Positions 34,408-42,725 of a DNA stretch of 64,000 bases are shown here, piece after piece; the first letter of the stretch is position 1, and the number at the start of each line of letters is the position of its first letter. The stretch is from Photobacterium alginatilyticum (GTDB lineage Bacteria; Pseudomonadota; Gammaproteobacteria; Enterobacterales; Vibrionaceae). The position numbers and the translations under genes were made by a program. The DNA lies in the NCBI RefSeq assembly GCF_009910675.1, contig NZ_RSEJ01000015.1, positions 80,776 to 144,775 of the forward strand, read 5' to 3'. Under the pieces are notes generated by a model. It was not told the origin of the DNA. It saw nothing but the letters and a program-made list of their open reading frames with translations, and made no database searches.

Positions 34408-35787
34408 TTACAGACCAAACTTATCCAAACGACGATAGAATGCGCTGCGACTCAATCCCAACGAGCGACAGGCCGCCATCACATTACCCTTGTTGGACTT
34501 CAAGCGCTGGGCGATGACATCTTTTTCAATCTCATTCAGTGTCATCTCCTCAAAACCAGGGGAACCGCTATCAACCTGAGGGGCAATATCCCCCATCAGC
34601 ATCAAGTGCTCTGGCTCAATCACACTGCCAGCAATCAACACGGCCCTTTCGATGGTATGGCTAAGCTCCCGCACATTGCCGGGCCATGAATAATCCAGCA
34701 ATGCCCGCAAGGCCTGAGGACTGAGTTCAGCATTGGGCTTTTTGTACTTTGTCGCCGTTTGGGCAATAAACTGGCGACAAAGCTCAGGGATATCTTCCAC
34801 TCGTTCTCTGAGACTTGGCAGCCTCAAAATAAGCGTATTGATCCGATACAGCAAATCTTGCCTGAAGGTACCATTGACAACCATGCCATTGAGATCGGCA
34901 TTTGACGCGCAGATCAGTCTGAAATCAGCTTGCTGCGTCTTGCTCGCCCCAAGCTTTTCAAACTGCCGTTCCTCTAACACGCGTAATAATTTCGCCTGCT
35001 GCGAGAGCGGTACATTAGCGATTTCATCTAAAAACAGCGTCCCTTTGTCTGCGAGTTCAAAACGACCAATTCTCTCTTCCCTGGCATCGGTAAAAGCGCC
35101 TTTTTTATGGCCGAACATTTCGCTTTCGAACAGACCCTCATTGATGGCGCCCATATTAACGGATACAAGCAAGCCGTTCCGGCGTGACGACAGCTGGTGA
35201 ATATAATTAACCAGCAGACTTTTTCCGGTGCCGTTTTCGCCCAACAGTAATATACTGGCATCCGTCGCTGACAATTGATGGATCTGAGAGAGCAATGCCT
35301 GCATCGCGGCAGAATGGGCCACAGGCTGCGTCGGGTGATTGAGCCCCAGCTCTTGCTTTAGCAGCTCATTCTCTTCGGCAAGGGTACGCGACTTACGCTT
35401 TTGATCCATCAGCTGGCACTGATGCTGCAGTACTGACACCAAGCGCTCATTGTTCCAAGGCTTTTCTATAAAGTCGCCAGCCCCTTTTTGCAAGGCGGCA
35501 ACGGCCAGTTCAATACTGGCCCACCCTGTCATCACCACGATGGCGAGGTTCTCATCAACGGACTTTAGCCTGGGAATTAGGCTCAGCCCCTCCTCACCCG
35601 ACGTGGTGTCTTTATCGTAATTCAGATCCATTAAAATAAGATCGAATTGCTCTGTTTTCACGAAATATTCAATTTCCTGAATATTATTTGCAAATGTTAA
35701 CTGATAATCCTGATGCTTTAACAGCATACGTAAGCCAGCAAGTATTCCGGCATCATCATCAGCTATTAATAACTTTTTTTTAGTCAT
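34408..35787 (-). CDS. Sigma-54-dependent response regulator
   Basis: A 459-residue NtrC-type activator starting at the ATG at 35785-35787 (GAGGAAA upstream). Receiver domain: residues 4-120 with phospho-acceptor Asp54 and acidic pair DDD 10-12. AAA+ domain: about 155-385 with Walker A GENGTGKS (183-190) and Walker B GTLFLDEI. The sigma-54 contact loop reads GAFTDA (230-235) instead of the canonical GAFTGA. A Fis-type helix-turn-helix ends the protein (GNVMAACRSLGLSRSAFYRRL). It is encoded between the ABC permease and its cognate kinase. The sigma-54 promoter and tandem palindromes upstream of the adaptor gene suggest it activates its own operon. Confidence 0.93.
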   Translation of the reverse strand: MTKKKLLIADDDAGILAGLRMLLKHQDYQLTFANNIQEIEYFVKTEQFDLILMDLNYDKDTTSGEEGLSLIPRLKSVDENLAIVVMTGWASIELAVAALQKGAGDFIEKPWNNERLVSVLQHQCQLMDQKRKSRTLAEENELLKQELGLNHPTQPVAHSAAMQALLSQIHQLSATDASILLLGENGTGKSLLVNYIHQLSSRRNGLLVSVNMGAINEGLFESEMFGHKKGAFTDAREERIGRFELADKGTLFLDEIANVPLSQQAKLLRVLEERQFEKLGASKTQQADFRLICASNADLNGMVVNGTFRQDLLYRINTLILRLPSLRERVEDIPELCRQFIAQTATKYKKPNAELSPQALRALLDYSWPGNVRELSHTIERAVLIAGSVIEPEHLMLMGDIAPQVDSGSPGFEEMTLNEIEKDVIAQRLKSNKGNVMAACRSLGLSRSAFYRRLDKFGL

Positions 35788-35816
35788 AGCTTTTCCTCGG
35801 AAAAATACTTCCAATC

Positions 35817-38225
35817 TTATTCTTCACGTAATGCAATTGCTGGCTCTAGCCTTAATGCTCGTTTAACCGGAATTAATGTTGCTGTCATAATCACAACTGC
35901 GATCAGGCAGGGTATAAGAACAAAAATCAGTGACATCGTCATCGTAGAACCGACAAATAAATACAGCACTTGATAACAAATAAACAGGGCCAAGCCTAAT
36001 CCTAACGTGACACCTATCAGCAGTTGAATAAAACTTTTTCGAATAAAGAACAAAATTACCTGCCCTTCACTCGCCCCCAATGCACGCCGAATACCTATTT
36101 CCCTGACCCGCTGAGAAATACTGTTTGCCATCACGCCGTAAATACCCGTTGCAGCCAATAACAAAGCAACAGCGCCTAATATCACAAACAACCTGGCACC
36201 GAAAACCATTCCGACAATTTGCTTATCAAGCAAGCGTCCATATTGCATGACCATTGCCAGGGAAACATTCGCATCAAGCTCACGCATTATTGTATCAATA
36301 CTATTCAGCAGCTCTCGGCTGCTCCCATCATAGTCAATCACTGCGTAATTAAATAGGGTAGAAAATTGCGAATTAGGTAAGTAAATAGAACCGAGCTGTG
36401 AACTTGGCAAATACGGTGACCCATAGTCGATATGCGAAATCACACCTATTACTGTGGCAACATGGTCATCTGAAATGTCTACAAGATGAATTTGTTTACC
36501 GAGAGGAGATTCGTTTGGCCACAGCTGTTTTGCCAATGAATCACTGATCACCGTAACACGCTGGCTCTCTTGAGTGTCCCGATGATCAAATAACCGCCCA
36601 TATAATGGCCGAATACCAAATGACTCAAAGAAGTTGTTATTGGTGCTCACGGTATTTGCCAGCACTTTCTCCAGCTCATACCGGGTATCCATTGCTTTGA
36701 TAGTGCTCGCCCACGAGAAAATACCGGGCGCCGACGAGCCCAACGCTATATTCCTCACTTGCGGCAACGCCATTATCTCTCGTTCGACACTGCTCAGGAA
36801 ACGGTATCGCTTACCAGGGTCTACGTAGCCTTCCCACGGCATATAAATGTTAAAACTCAACATCTTATCTTGGTCGAAGCGCGCGCTGGTTTCAGCCGCA
36901 TTCTTGCTGTAACTGATCAACATAGAGGCAACAATCAATATAAACACCGACAGGATAACTTCGATACTCACCAATATTCGGCTAAATCGCCCGGTATAAT
37001 GATTGGTCGCCCCCCGGGAGCCATCACGCAGAATTTGGTTAAAGTCACGGCTGGTTGCTTTCCAGGCCGGCAAGAACCCCGAGATAAAAATAGTCACAAT
37101 CACGACCACCACTGTCGCAATAACGGTGTCGCTATCAAGTTTGAAATCCCACCAGTAAATGGGTTTGGTAAAGCTGGCATTTGCCATTATTGACGTTGTC
37201 AGATCCAGCGCCCAGGCAGCAATAAAGAGCGCGAAAACAGCACTGATCACACAAATGATAATGCTCTCCCACAACATTTGGCCGATTAACCTGAACCGTG
37301 GTGCCCCCAATGCCATTCGGGTCGCAATTTCTTTGGCTCTTTCTGCCGACTTCGACAGCAGCATACTGCCGACATTAATACTCGCAAGGAGCAATACCAA
37401 TACGCTGACCCCGAGCAAGGCCCATACCGTCGGCATCATCTGCGGCGTAATGGCCTGCACCTGAAAAGTATCGACATAAGCACTGGTGCCATGGTTAGTT
37501 TCCGGGTATTTTATCGCCAGTGACGCCATGATACGTTGCACATCCTGATTGGCAGCCTCTATCGACACACCATTTTTCAGACGGGCAACCCCGGCTAACG
37601 TAAAGCCGCTATCACGCTTGATATATTTGACACTAACAGGCAACCATAGATCGGCCGTCCCCGGAAATTCATACCCCTCAGGCATCACACCGACGACTTT
37701 CTTTCGATGGCCGTCGACATACAATACTTCCCCGATAGCATCAGCCCGTCTGGCAAAGCGTTCCTGCCACATGGTATAGCTGATGACAGCAACCGGTTCT
37801 GCTCCCTGCGCCATATCCTGAGTGTTGAACACCCGCCCGAGCACCGGTTTAACCCCGGTGAACGAAAAGCTATCCGCCTCAATCGCGATAACATGATTTC
37901 GCCGGGCCTTGGCGTCCACATCCACATTCGCCAAATAGTAGGCATACAGAACAAAGTCCTCGAACGCATTATTTCGTTGCTTGATTTCCAAGGCATCGGC
38001 TTCCGGGATCCGCCCACCTATATGCCGCATCCCGTTTTGAAGCTGGTCTATCACCACTACCTTGTCACTATCTGGAAAAGGCAGTGCCTTCAAGGCCAAT
38101 GTGTTGATAAAGGAATACATATATATGCTAAGTGCCAGCCCGGCGGTCATGACCAGTAAAGTAAACAGCGAAAACGCCGGCGCTTTCATCAACAACCGCA
38201 GCGCATACTTAAAATCTGTCCACAT
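35817..38225 (-). CDS. MacB/FtsX-type ABC transporter permease (duplicated form)
   Basis: An 802-residue permease with eight predicted membrane helices, twice the usual MacB number. Two halves each have a periplasmic MacB-type domain and an FtsX domain. The first FtsX cytoplasmic motif is SAERAKEIATRMALGAPRFR (about residue 292) and the second is VREIGIRRALGASEGQV (about 694). Such duplicated permeases work with a separate ATPase and a membrane-fusion adaptor to move compounds from the periplasm or outer leaflet. GGAG lies 9 nt upstream. It is third in the operon, 12 nt after the ATPase gene. Confidence 0.92.
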   Translation of the reverse strand: MWTDFKYALRLLMKAPAFSLFTLLVMTAGLALSIYMYSFINTLALKALPFPDSDKVVVIDQLQNGMRHIGGRIPEADALEIKQRNNAFEDFVLYAYYLANVDVDAKARRNHVIAIEADSFSFTGVKPVLGRVFNTQDMAQGAEPVAVISYTMWQERFARRADAIGEVLYVDGHRKKVVGVMPEGYEFPGTADLWLPVSVKYIKRDSGFTLAGVARLKNGVSIEAANQDVQRIMASLAIKYPETNHGTSAYVDTFQVQAITPQMMPTVWALLGVSVLVLLLASINVGSMLLSKSAERAKEIATRMALGAPRFRLIGQMLWESIIICVISAVFALFIAAWALDLTTSIMANASFTKPIYWWDFKLDSDTVIATVVVVIVTIFISGFLPAWKATSRDFNQILRDGSRGATNHYTGRFSRILVSIEVILSVFILIVASMLISYSKNAAETSARFDQDKMLSFNIYMPWEGYVDPGKRYRFLSSVEREIMALPQVRNIALGSSAPGIFSWASTIKAMDTRYELEKVLANTVSTNNNFFESFGIRPLYGRLFDHRDTQESQRVTVISDSLAKQLWPNESPLGKQIHLVDISDDHVATVIGVISHIDYGSPYLPSSQLGSIYLPNSQFSTLFNYAVIDYDGSSRELLNSIDTIMRELDANVSLAMVMQYGRLLDKQIVGMVFGARLFVILGAVALLLAATGIYGVMANSISQRVREIGIRRALGASEGQVILFFIRKSFIQLLIGVTLGLGLALFICYQVLYLFVGSTMTMSLIFVLIPCLIAVVIMTATLIPVKRALRLEPAIALREE

Positions 38226-38237
38226 CTTCTATGGCTC

Positions 38238-38951
38238 CTACGCTACTTTTTCTGATTGCTGGCATTTAATATCAACCAATTTGCCATCGAACAGTTCAAT
38301 CACACGATCAGTTAACAGCGCACTGGCCGGATCATGGGTCACCATACAAATCGTCGAGCCATCACGGTGAAGTGCCTTGAGCAACTCCATCACAATGGCG
38401 GCATTTTTCGAATCCAGGTTACCGGTTGGCTCATCGGCAAACACAATCGATGGCGAGGCGACGATAGCACGGGCAACAGCCACCCGCTGCTGTTGACCAC
38501 CGGAAAGCTGACCGGGAAAATGCTGCGAGCGATGGGCCATATCAACCTTAAGCAGGGCATCGTCCACTTTTTTCTTAATCTCTCCACGCTTAATGCCACG
38601 ACGATAGGTAAGCGGCAAGGCGACGTTTTCCTCAACGGTTAAATCGCTGATCAGGTTGAATGACTGAAATATAAATCCCATCTCCTGATTTCGAATAACG
38701 GCTCGCTGGGAAGGTAATACTTGGGATATATCTTTTTCTTTTAATAAATATTGCCCCTCCGTATTACTGTCAAGCAAGCCGAGAATAGAGAGCAATGTCG
38801 ATTTACCGCAGCCAGAAGGCCCGGTAATTGCCACGAATTCCCCGACATTAATACTGAGGCTAATATCGGATAATGCATGGGTTTCTAGCTCCTCGGTATA
38901 AAACACCTTGGTCACGTTATTAAGTTCAATAAGAACATTATTTCCCTTCAT
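38238..38951 (-). CDS. ABC transporter ATP-binding protein (MacB/LolD type)
   Basis: A 237-residue ATPase of the MacB/LolD class. Walker A is GPSGCGKST (about 43-51), the Q-loop region is GFIFQSFNLI, the signature is LSGGQQQR (about 146-153), and Walker B is IVFADEPTG. It powers the duplicated FtsX-type permease encoded downstream. AAGGA lies 8 nt upstream of the ATG. It follows the adaptor gene by 9 nt, so adaptor, ATPase and permease are one transcription unit. Confidence 0.95.
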   Translation of the reverse strand: MKGNNVLIELNNVTKVFYTEELETHALSDISLSINVGEFVAITGPSGCGKSTLLSILGLLDSNTEGQYLLKEKDISQVLPSQRAVIRNQEMGFIFQSFNLISDLTVEENVALPLTYRRGIKRGEIKKKVDDALLKVDMAHRSQHFPGQLSGGQQQRVAVARAIVASPSIVFADEPTGNLDSKNAAIVMELLKALHRDGSTICMVTHDPASALLTDRVIELFDGKLVDIKCQQSEKVA

Positions 38952-38960
38952 TTCTGTTCC

Positions 38961-40217
38961 TTAATAAATATTAATTTCCGCATAGCTTTGCCAAGGTGTG
39001 GAGTCAGACAAAATAACCTGATCACCGGGGTTTAACCCTTCTTTAATTTGAATTTGTGAGAGGGAGCCGGTTCCGAAATAGACATCATGACGAAATGCGC
39101 TTTTTCCGTCCTCACTGAGCTTATAGACATTGTTCAATTGATCTGCCTTGGCATAAGTAGGGCGTCTTACAAATAGCGCCTGATCAATTTGTTCGATGGC
39201 AATCTTTGCATCGACAGACAAATCGGGCCTGGCATCGGCAGGAAGAGGTTGGGTGAACATAATGTCGACTTTGACGATACCGTCATTCACTGACGGGGCA
39301 ATCCGGCTAACCTTTCCCTTGATTAAATTGTTGCGGGTATCGACGGTAACGGCCTGATCCAAGCTAACTTGCCTGACTTGTGTTTCTGCAATATTCACTT
39401 GCGCGTAGAGCTGATCTTGCTGACCAATCAACGCCAGATTAGTACCGACACTGACTCGCTGCCCCAGTTCCACAGGAATATCTTGCACCACACCGTCAAT
39501 AGACGCCGTAATCGTCAATGCCTCGACATCCTCGACAGCCCGGCGATGCTGCTGATGCAGACGCTGATAATTAGCCTTGGCGGCATGTATCTGCGCCTCG
39601 AAATTCTGCCGCATCTTCTCAAGTCGCCGGACTTCTATCTGCCACGCCTGCTGTTGCTGGGCAACATCCAGCTGAGAGCGCTGGTAATCGATACGGGAAA
39701 CGGTGCTGTTGCCAATAGTCACCAGCTCGGTTTCGGCATCCAGCTTAAGGGCATTTTTGTCGTAGCGCATCTTGGCCGCCAGAATCACAGTTTCCTGATC
39801 CAATAGCTTAGATTCAAGCAGCACCCGATCTGCCAGATGTTTGGCCTCCATGGCTTTCAGCTCCCAGTTCAACTCGTCAACCCGCTGCGTCAACTGTGGA
39901 TTGACCATGACAATAAGCGTCTCGCCTGGCTTCACAAACGTGCCCGGCTTGATGTTCAGCTGGTCAACACGCCCGGCAACACGGGATGCCACCCATCTTT
40001 CATGAAGCGGCAACAGCACACCAGGGCCGCGCACGCTGACATTGAATGAGCCATATTGAACTTCACCGATGATCAGGCTATCGCGTTCGACATTAAAACC
40101 GGCGTATTGCTTGTTTATCTGACGGTATCCCAAGAGTGCCATCACACAAAGCAGGCCCACGGCCGGTAGCAACAACCAGCGTTTAAACCGGCTTCGCTTC
40201 TTTCTTACTCTGTCCAT
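38961..40217 (-). CDS. HlyD/MacA-type periplasmic adaptor of the ABC efflux system
   Basis: A 418-residue membrane-fusion protein. The ATG at 40215-40217 is chosen because AGGAGG lies 6 nt upstream; an ATG two codons earlier abuts the same site. A basic N-terminus and one membrane helix (about 12-32) anchor it. Residues about 50-110 and 240-290 are the two lipoyl halves (GRVDQLNIKPGTFVKPGE, ITASIDGVVQDIPVELGQRV). A long coiled-coil hairpin lies between (about 120-235), and a beta-barrel follows. It would link the inner-membrane pump to a TolC-like channel, not encoded here. It is first in the operon, with a sigma-54 promoter candidate just upstream. Confidence 0.92.
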   Translation of the reverse strand: MDRVRKKRSRFKRWLLLPAVGLLCVMALLGYRQINKQYAGFNVERDSLIIGEVQYGSFNVSVRGPGVLLPLHERWVASRVAGRVDQLNIKPGTFVKPGETLIVMVNPQLTQRVDELNWELKAMEAKHLADRVLLESKLLDQETVILAAKMRYDKNALKLDAETELVTIGNSTVSRIDYQRSQLDVAQQQQAWQIEVRRLEKMRQNFEAQIHAAKANYQRLHQQHRRAVEDVEALTITASIDGVVQDIPVELGQRVSVGTNLALIGQQDQLYAQVNIAETQVRQVSLDQAVTVDTRNNLIKGKVSRIAPSVNDGIVKVDIMFTQPLPADARPDLSVDAKIAIEQIDQALFVRRPTYAKADQLNNVYKLSEDGKSAFRHDVYFGTGSLSQIQIKEGLNPGDQVILSDSTPWQSYAEINIY

Positions 40218-40241
40218 CACCATCCTCCTATGCACTGTAGA

Positions 40242-40256
40242 GCACAAAGCAGGCCA
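40242..40256 (-). promoter_or_regulatory. Sigma-54 promoter candidate for the efflux operon
   Basis: On the minus strand TGGCCTGCTTTGTGC has GG and GC doublets at the exact -24/-12 spacing of sigma-54 promoters (consensus TGGCACNNNNNTTGC). The predicted transcript would start near 40231, just before the AGGAGG ribosome site of the adaptor gene. A sigma-54 activator is encoded in the same operon. Confidence 0.65.
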
Positions 40257-40318
40257 GTTTTTAAATCATTGTTTTTAAATCACTTTGTATTGAAAGGGAG
40301 CGATAGTTCGACAATAAG

Positions 40319-40356
40319 TGTCCTGATTATGGGACAGGGGCTTCCCGGTAATGGGA
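40319..40356. promoter_or_regulatory. Tandem upstream palindromes, candidate sigma-54 activator sites
   Basis: TGTCCtgattatGGGACA (40319-40336) and TCCCggtaatGGGA (40343-40356) share half-sites. Their centres lie about 22 bp apart, two helical turns, at about -97 and -119 relative to the predicted start. This is the usual layout of NtrC-type enhancer sites. Binding by the regulator encoded at 34408-35787 is inferred. Confidence 0.55.
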
Positions 40357-40390
40357 CGGGTTGAGAAAGATGGATATGACGAGAAAAATA

Positions 40391-40560
40391 AAAAGCCGCA
40401 CCATTGCAGTGCGGCTTGGATTATATTTCTTTTCACCTTAGTCTACCTACTCAGCACACATAAGGTGTTACGATGGACCTGTTGCCATCATGAGGCTTCG
40501 CCACTCATTACGTTGAGTATGCCGTGTCCGATACAGTCACTTCTTTAAATCGGACATCTT
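40391..40560 (-). ncRNA. Candidate small RNA with strong terminator
   Basis: On the minus strand a perfect 9-bp hairpin (AAGCCGCAC/GTGCGGCTT, 40393-40417) is followed by TTTATTTTTC, a classic Rho-independent terminator, yet no protein gene ends here. Upstream lie hairpin-forming words (ACTCA/TGAGT, GATGG/CCATC). A plausible promoter (TTGGTT, 17 nt, TTTATA) lies near 40570-40600. A transcript of about 150-170 nt is inferred. It could be a small RNA or a terminating leader of the efflux operon, since the adaptor gene starts 174 nt further on. Confidence 0.45.
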
Positions 40561-40931
40561 TATCATTTGGCGAAGAAGTATAAATATGTTTTTTGTCACT
40601 TAACCAAATTGTAAGTCACTAAGCAATAAAGCACTTAGCTTTTCGCTTTGTTAATGTTGATTCACATCAGCACCAACACGAAACTTGCACCCTTGAGCCA
40701 TATGAATACAGCTTAATCCTCCAGAAGCTAAGCAAGAAACAGCTCATCACAAGCTTCATATTAAATATGGTATGAAAATCTGCTTTTCGCAAATTCAATT
40801 TCCAGGAAAAGCTGTTTAAAACGTGACCTGCAGCACTTATTGACCAATTTCAATATAGCGCTTTTTGCCGCCAATCTGGTGTAAGATCCACCGTTACATC
40901 ACACAGTCTTAACAGAAGGGATAAAGGCTTA
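40561..40931. other. Intergenic region before the TDT transporter gene
   Basis: About 370 AT-rich bases. Apart from the likely promoter of the candidate small RNA near 40570-40600, I see no gene, repeat or terminator. Confidence 0.5.
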
Positions 40932-41894
40932 ATGATCGCAATTGGGAATGCGCTGAGACACGTGCCGACAGCTCAGGCTGCGCTGGCATTGGCAACAACG
41001 GGAACGGGCCTTGCCTGGTCACTGTTTTTACCGGGCAGCGGTGAGGTGATCCGCGGTTTCTGTGCATTTATCGGCGCATGCCTGCTGATGCCCGTACTCC
41101 TGAAGTACCTGTTAAGCCCGCAGCGTTTTATCCAGGATCTTCGCCATCCCCTCTACGGTAGCCTGATGGCGCCAGTGACCATGACCATGCTGGTACTGGC
41201 TGATTATCTGTCATCTATTCATATCGAGAGTGCCCGCTTGCTCTGGTATCCGGCCCTAATGCTCCATTTTGCCATGCTGATCTACTTTTTCAGTTTCCAG
41301 ATCCGCCGGTTCCGCCTGACCAACCTGTACCCAAGCTGGTTCCTGTACCCTGTCGGCGCCATCAGCGGCACCCTTGCCGGCCCGCAGCTCGGACATACCG
41401 AGTTTGCGATCACCATGACCAATACCTGTGTCGGGATCTACTTTGTCATGTTGCCTCTGGTACTATACCGGCTCTGTTTTGCCGGACGCCTGCCCCGCCC
41501 GGCCCGGCCGACACTGGCGATTATGGCCGCGCCTGTTAACCTGTCCCTTACCGCCTACCTGCTTAACGTCGAACAGCCGGATCCGGTGCTGACCGGTGCA
41601 CTAGCCGGTGTCGGCATTACAATGACCATTTTGGTCTACCTGTGCTATTTCAATTTGCTCAAGCAACGCTTTCAGCCTTCGCTGGCTGCGGTCACCTTCC
41701 CGTCAGTCATTAGTGCGGTGGCTATCGAGCGCCTGACCCAGTGGCTGGTCATCGATTTTCCTCACTGGGCCTGGCTTGGCAGACTGGGGTTGTTTGAGCT
41801 AACCGTCGCGACCGGACTGGTCATGTGGGTGGGATGGAACTATATCGGGTACTACTGGCCGAAGGCTAGGTTCTCCAAGCAGCCTTCAACCTAG
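40932..41894 (+). CDS. TDT-family transporter (TehA/C4-dicarboxylate type)
   Basis: A 320-residue inner-membrane protein with ten predicted helices of the tellurite-resistance/dicarboxylate transporter family (TehA, SLAC1-like anion channels). Features are TTGTGLAWSLF near residue 22, LYPSWFLYPVGAISGTLAGP near 130, and a late IERLTQWL. Close relatives are annotated only as TDT transporters, and the ion or acid moved is unknown. An AAGGGATAAAGG run precedes the start by about 9 nt. It appears monocistronic, followed by the TetR operator region. Confidence 0.8.
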   Translation: MIAIGNALRHVPTAQAALALATTGTGLAWSLFLPGSGEVIRGFCAFIGACLLMPVLLKYLLSPQRFIQDLRHPLYGSLMAPVTMTMLVLADYLSSIHIESARLLWYPALMLHFAMLIYFFSFQIRRFRLTNLYPSWFLYPVGAISGTLAGPQLGHTEFAITMTNTCVGIYFVMLPLVLYRLCFAGRLPRPARPTLAIMAAPVNLSLTAYLLNVEQPDPVLTGALAGVGITMTILVYLCYFNLLKQRFQPSLAAVTFPSVISAVAIERLTQWLVIDFPHWAWLGRLGLFELTVATGLVMWVGWNYIGYYWPKARFSKQPST

Positions 41895-41961
41895 TGTCTT
41901 GTTGTTACTGACACTGAATGCAATGTGAATATACCCCAAGTCAATAAAGACAAAAAATGGG

Positions 41962-41980
41962 ACTAGACGACTGGTCTAGT
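41962..41980. promoter_or_regulatory. TetR operator upstream of the regulator gene
   Basis: ACTAGACGACTGGTCTAGT has perfect 7-bp arms (ACTAGAC/GTCTAGT) and lies 20 bp before the TetR-family start codon. The core TAGAC..GTCTA resembles the E. coli NemR box. A second copy precedes curA. Confidence 0.75.
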
Positions 41981-41999
41981 TTGCTTTACTCTTACCGAC

Positions 42000-42599
42000 A
42001 TGAACGCACAAACGAATGAAACTCGCCAACATATTCTGGATACCGGTTACGCACTTATCGTCGCCAAAGGGTTTTCGAATGTTGGTCTGTCACAGTTGTT
42101 AAAGCATGCCGAAGTACCAAAAGGCTCGTTTTATCACTACTTCAAATCCAAAGAGCAGTTTGGTGAAGCCTTGATCCAGGACTACTTTGCCAACTACCTT
42201 AAACGGCTTGATACCTTGCTGTTCAGTGGTCATAACGGCACCGCTTATGATCGCCTTATCAGCTACTGGCAGCGTTGGGTAGATGTTGAAGAAGGTGTAT
42301 GCGGTGCGCAGAAATGCCTGGTAGTCAAACTGACAGCCGAAGTCTCTGATCTGTCCGATCCCATGCGTCTGGCGCTGCTAGAAGGGGCCACGAGTATTAT
42401 CTCGGCTATCCGCCAGTGTATTGATGACGGTGTGAAAGACGGCTCCATCACCATCAGTGATAGCCAGGAGACCGCCCAGCTACTCTATAACCTATGGATT
42501 GGTGCTAGCTTGATGAGAAAGCTCACACAAGATCAAGCAGGCCTGGAGTTGGCGATGAAAACAACCAAAAACCTATTGGCTGGTGAAGCCGCCCGCTAG
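42000..42599 (+). CDS. TetR-family regulator (NemR/AcuR-like)
   Basis: A 199-residue repressor. The N-terminal helix-turn-helix covers residues about 8-55 (ALIVAKGFSNVGLSQLLKHAEVPKGSFYHYFKSKEQFGEAL). The C-terminal ligand domain contains Cys residues in GVCGAQKCLV (about 99-108). NemR-type regulators sense electrophiles through such cysteines. Matching operators lie before this gene and before curA, indicating autoregulation and control of curA-gst. A terminator separates it from curA. The inducer (enones, quinones or aldehydes) is inferred. Confidence 0.88.
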   Translation: MNAQTNETRQHILDTGYALIVAKGFSNVGLSQLLKHAEVPKGSFYHYFKSKEQFGEALIQDYFANYLKRLDTLLFSGHNGTAYDRLISYWQRWVDVEEGVCGAQKCLVVKLTAEVSDLSDPMRLALLEGATSIISAIRQCIDDGVKDGSITISDSQETAQLLYNLWIGASLMRKLTQDQAGLELAMKTTKNLLAGEAAR

Positions 42600-42618
42600 G
42601 TGACTAACGAACTCTAAA

Positions 42619-42648
42619 CCCCGTCAGTATGATGACGGGGATTTTTTT
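42619..42648 (+). terminator. Terminator after the TetR gene
   Basis: CCCCGTCA pairs with TGACGGGG around a 6-nt loop and is followed by ATTTTTTT, a strong Rho-independent terminator. Confidence 0.9.
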
Positions 42649-42656
42649 AAATCATC

Positions 42657-42675
42657 ACTAGACGACCGGTCTAAT
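42657..42675. promoter_or_regulatory. TetR operator upstream of curA
   Basis: ACTAGACGACCGGTCTAAT repeats the TAGAC-GACNG-GTCTA core of the site before the TetR gene. It sits about 50 bp upstream of the curA start, right for a promoter operator. Confidence 0.75.
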
Positions 42676-42725
42676 TAGGTAGCTATAGACCAATCAAAAA
42701 AGCTGAAATTCAAAAGGAATGTACG

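Noticed and set aside
40351..40548. 65-residue plus-strand ORF over the orphan terminator
   Set aside because: It runs through the terminator hairpin and lacks a ribosome site or protein-like composition.
40391..40560. c-di-GMP-I (GEMM) riboswitch
   Set aside because: The words GGCATAC, GGCGAAGCC and GGCAACAGG only loosely follow the aptamer boxes. The invariant GACGCAAAGC segment and second stem are not recognisable, so it is kept as an unclassified RNA candidate.
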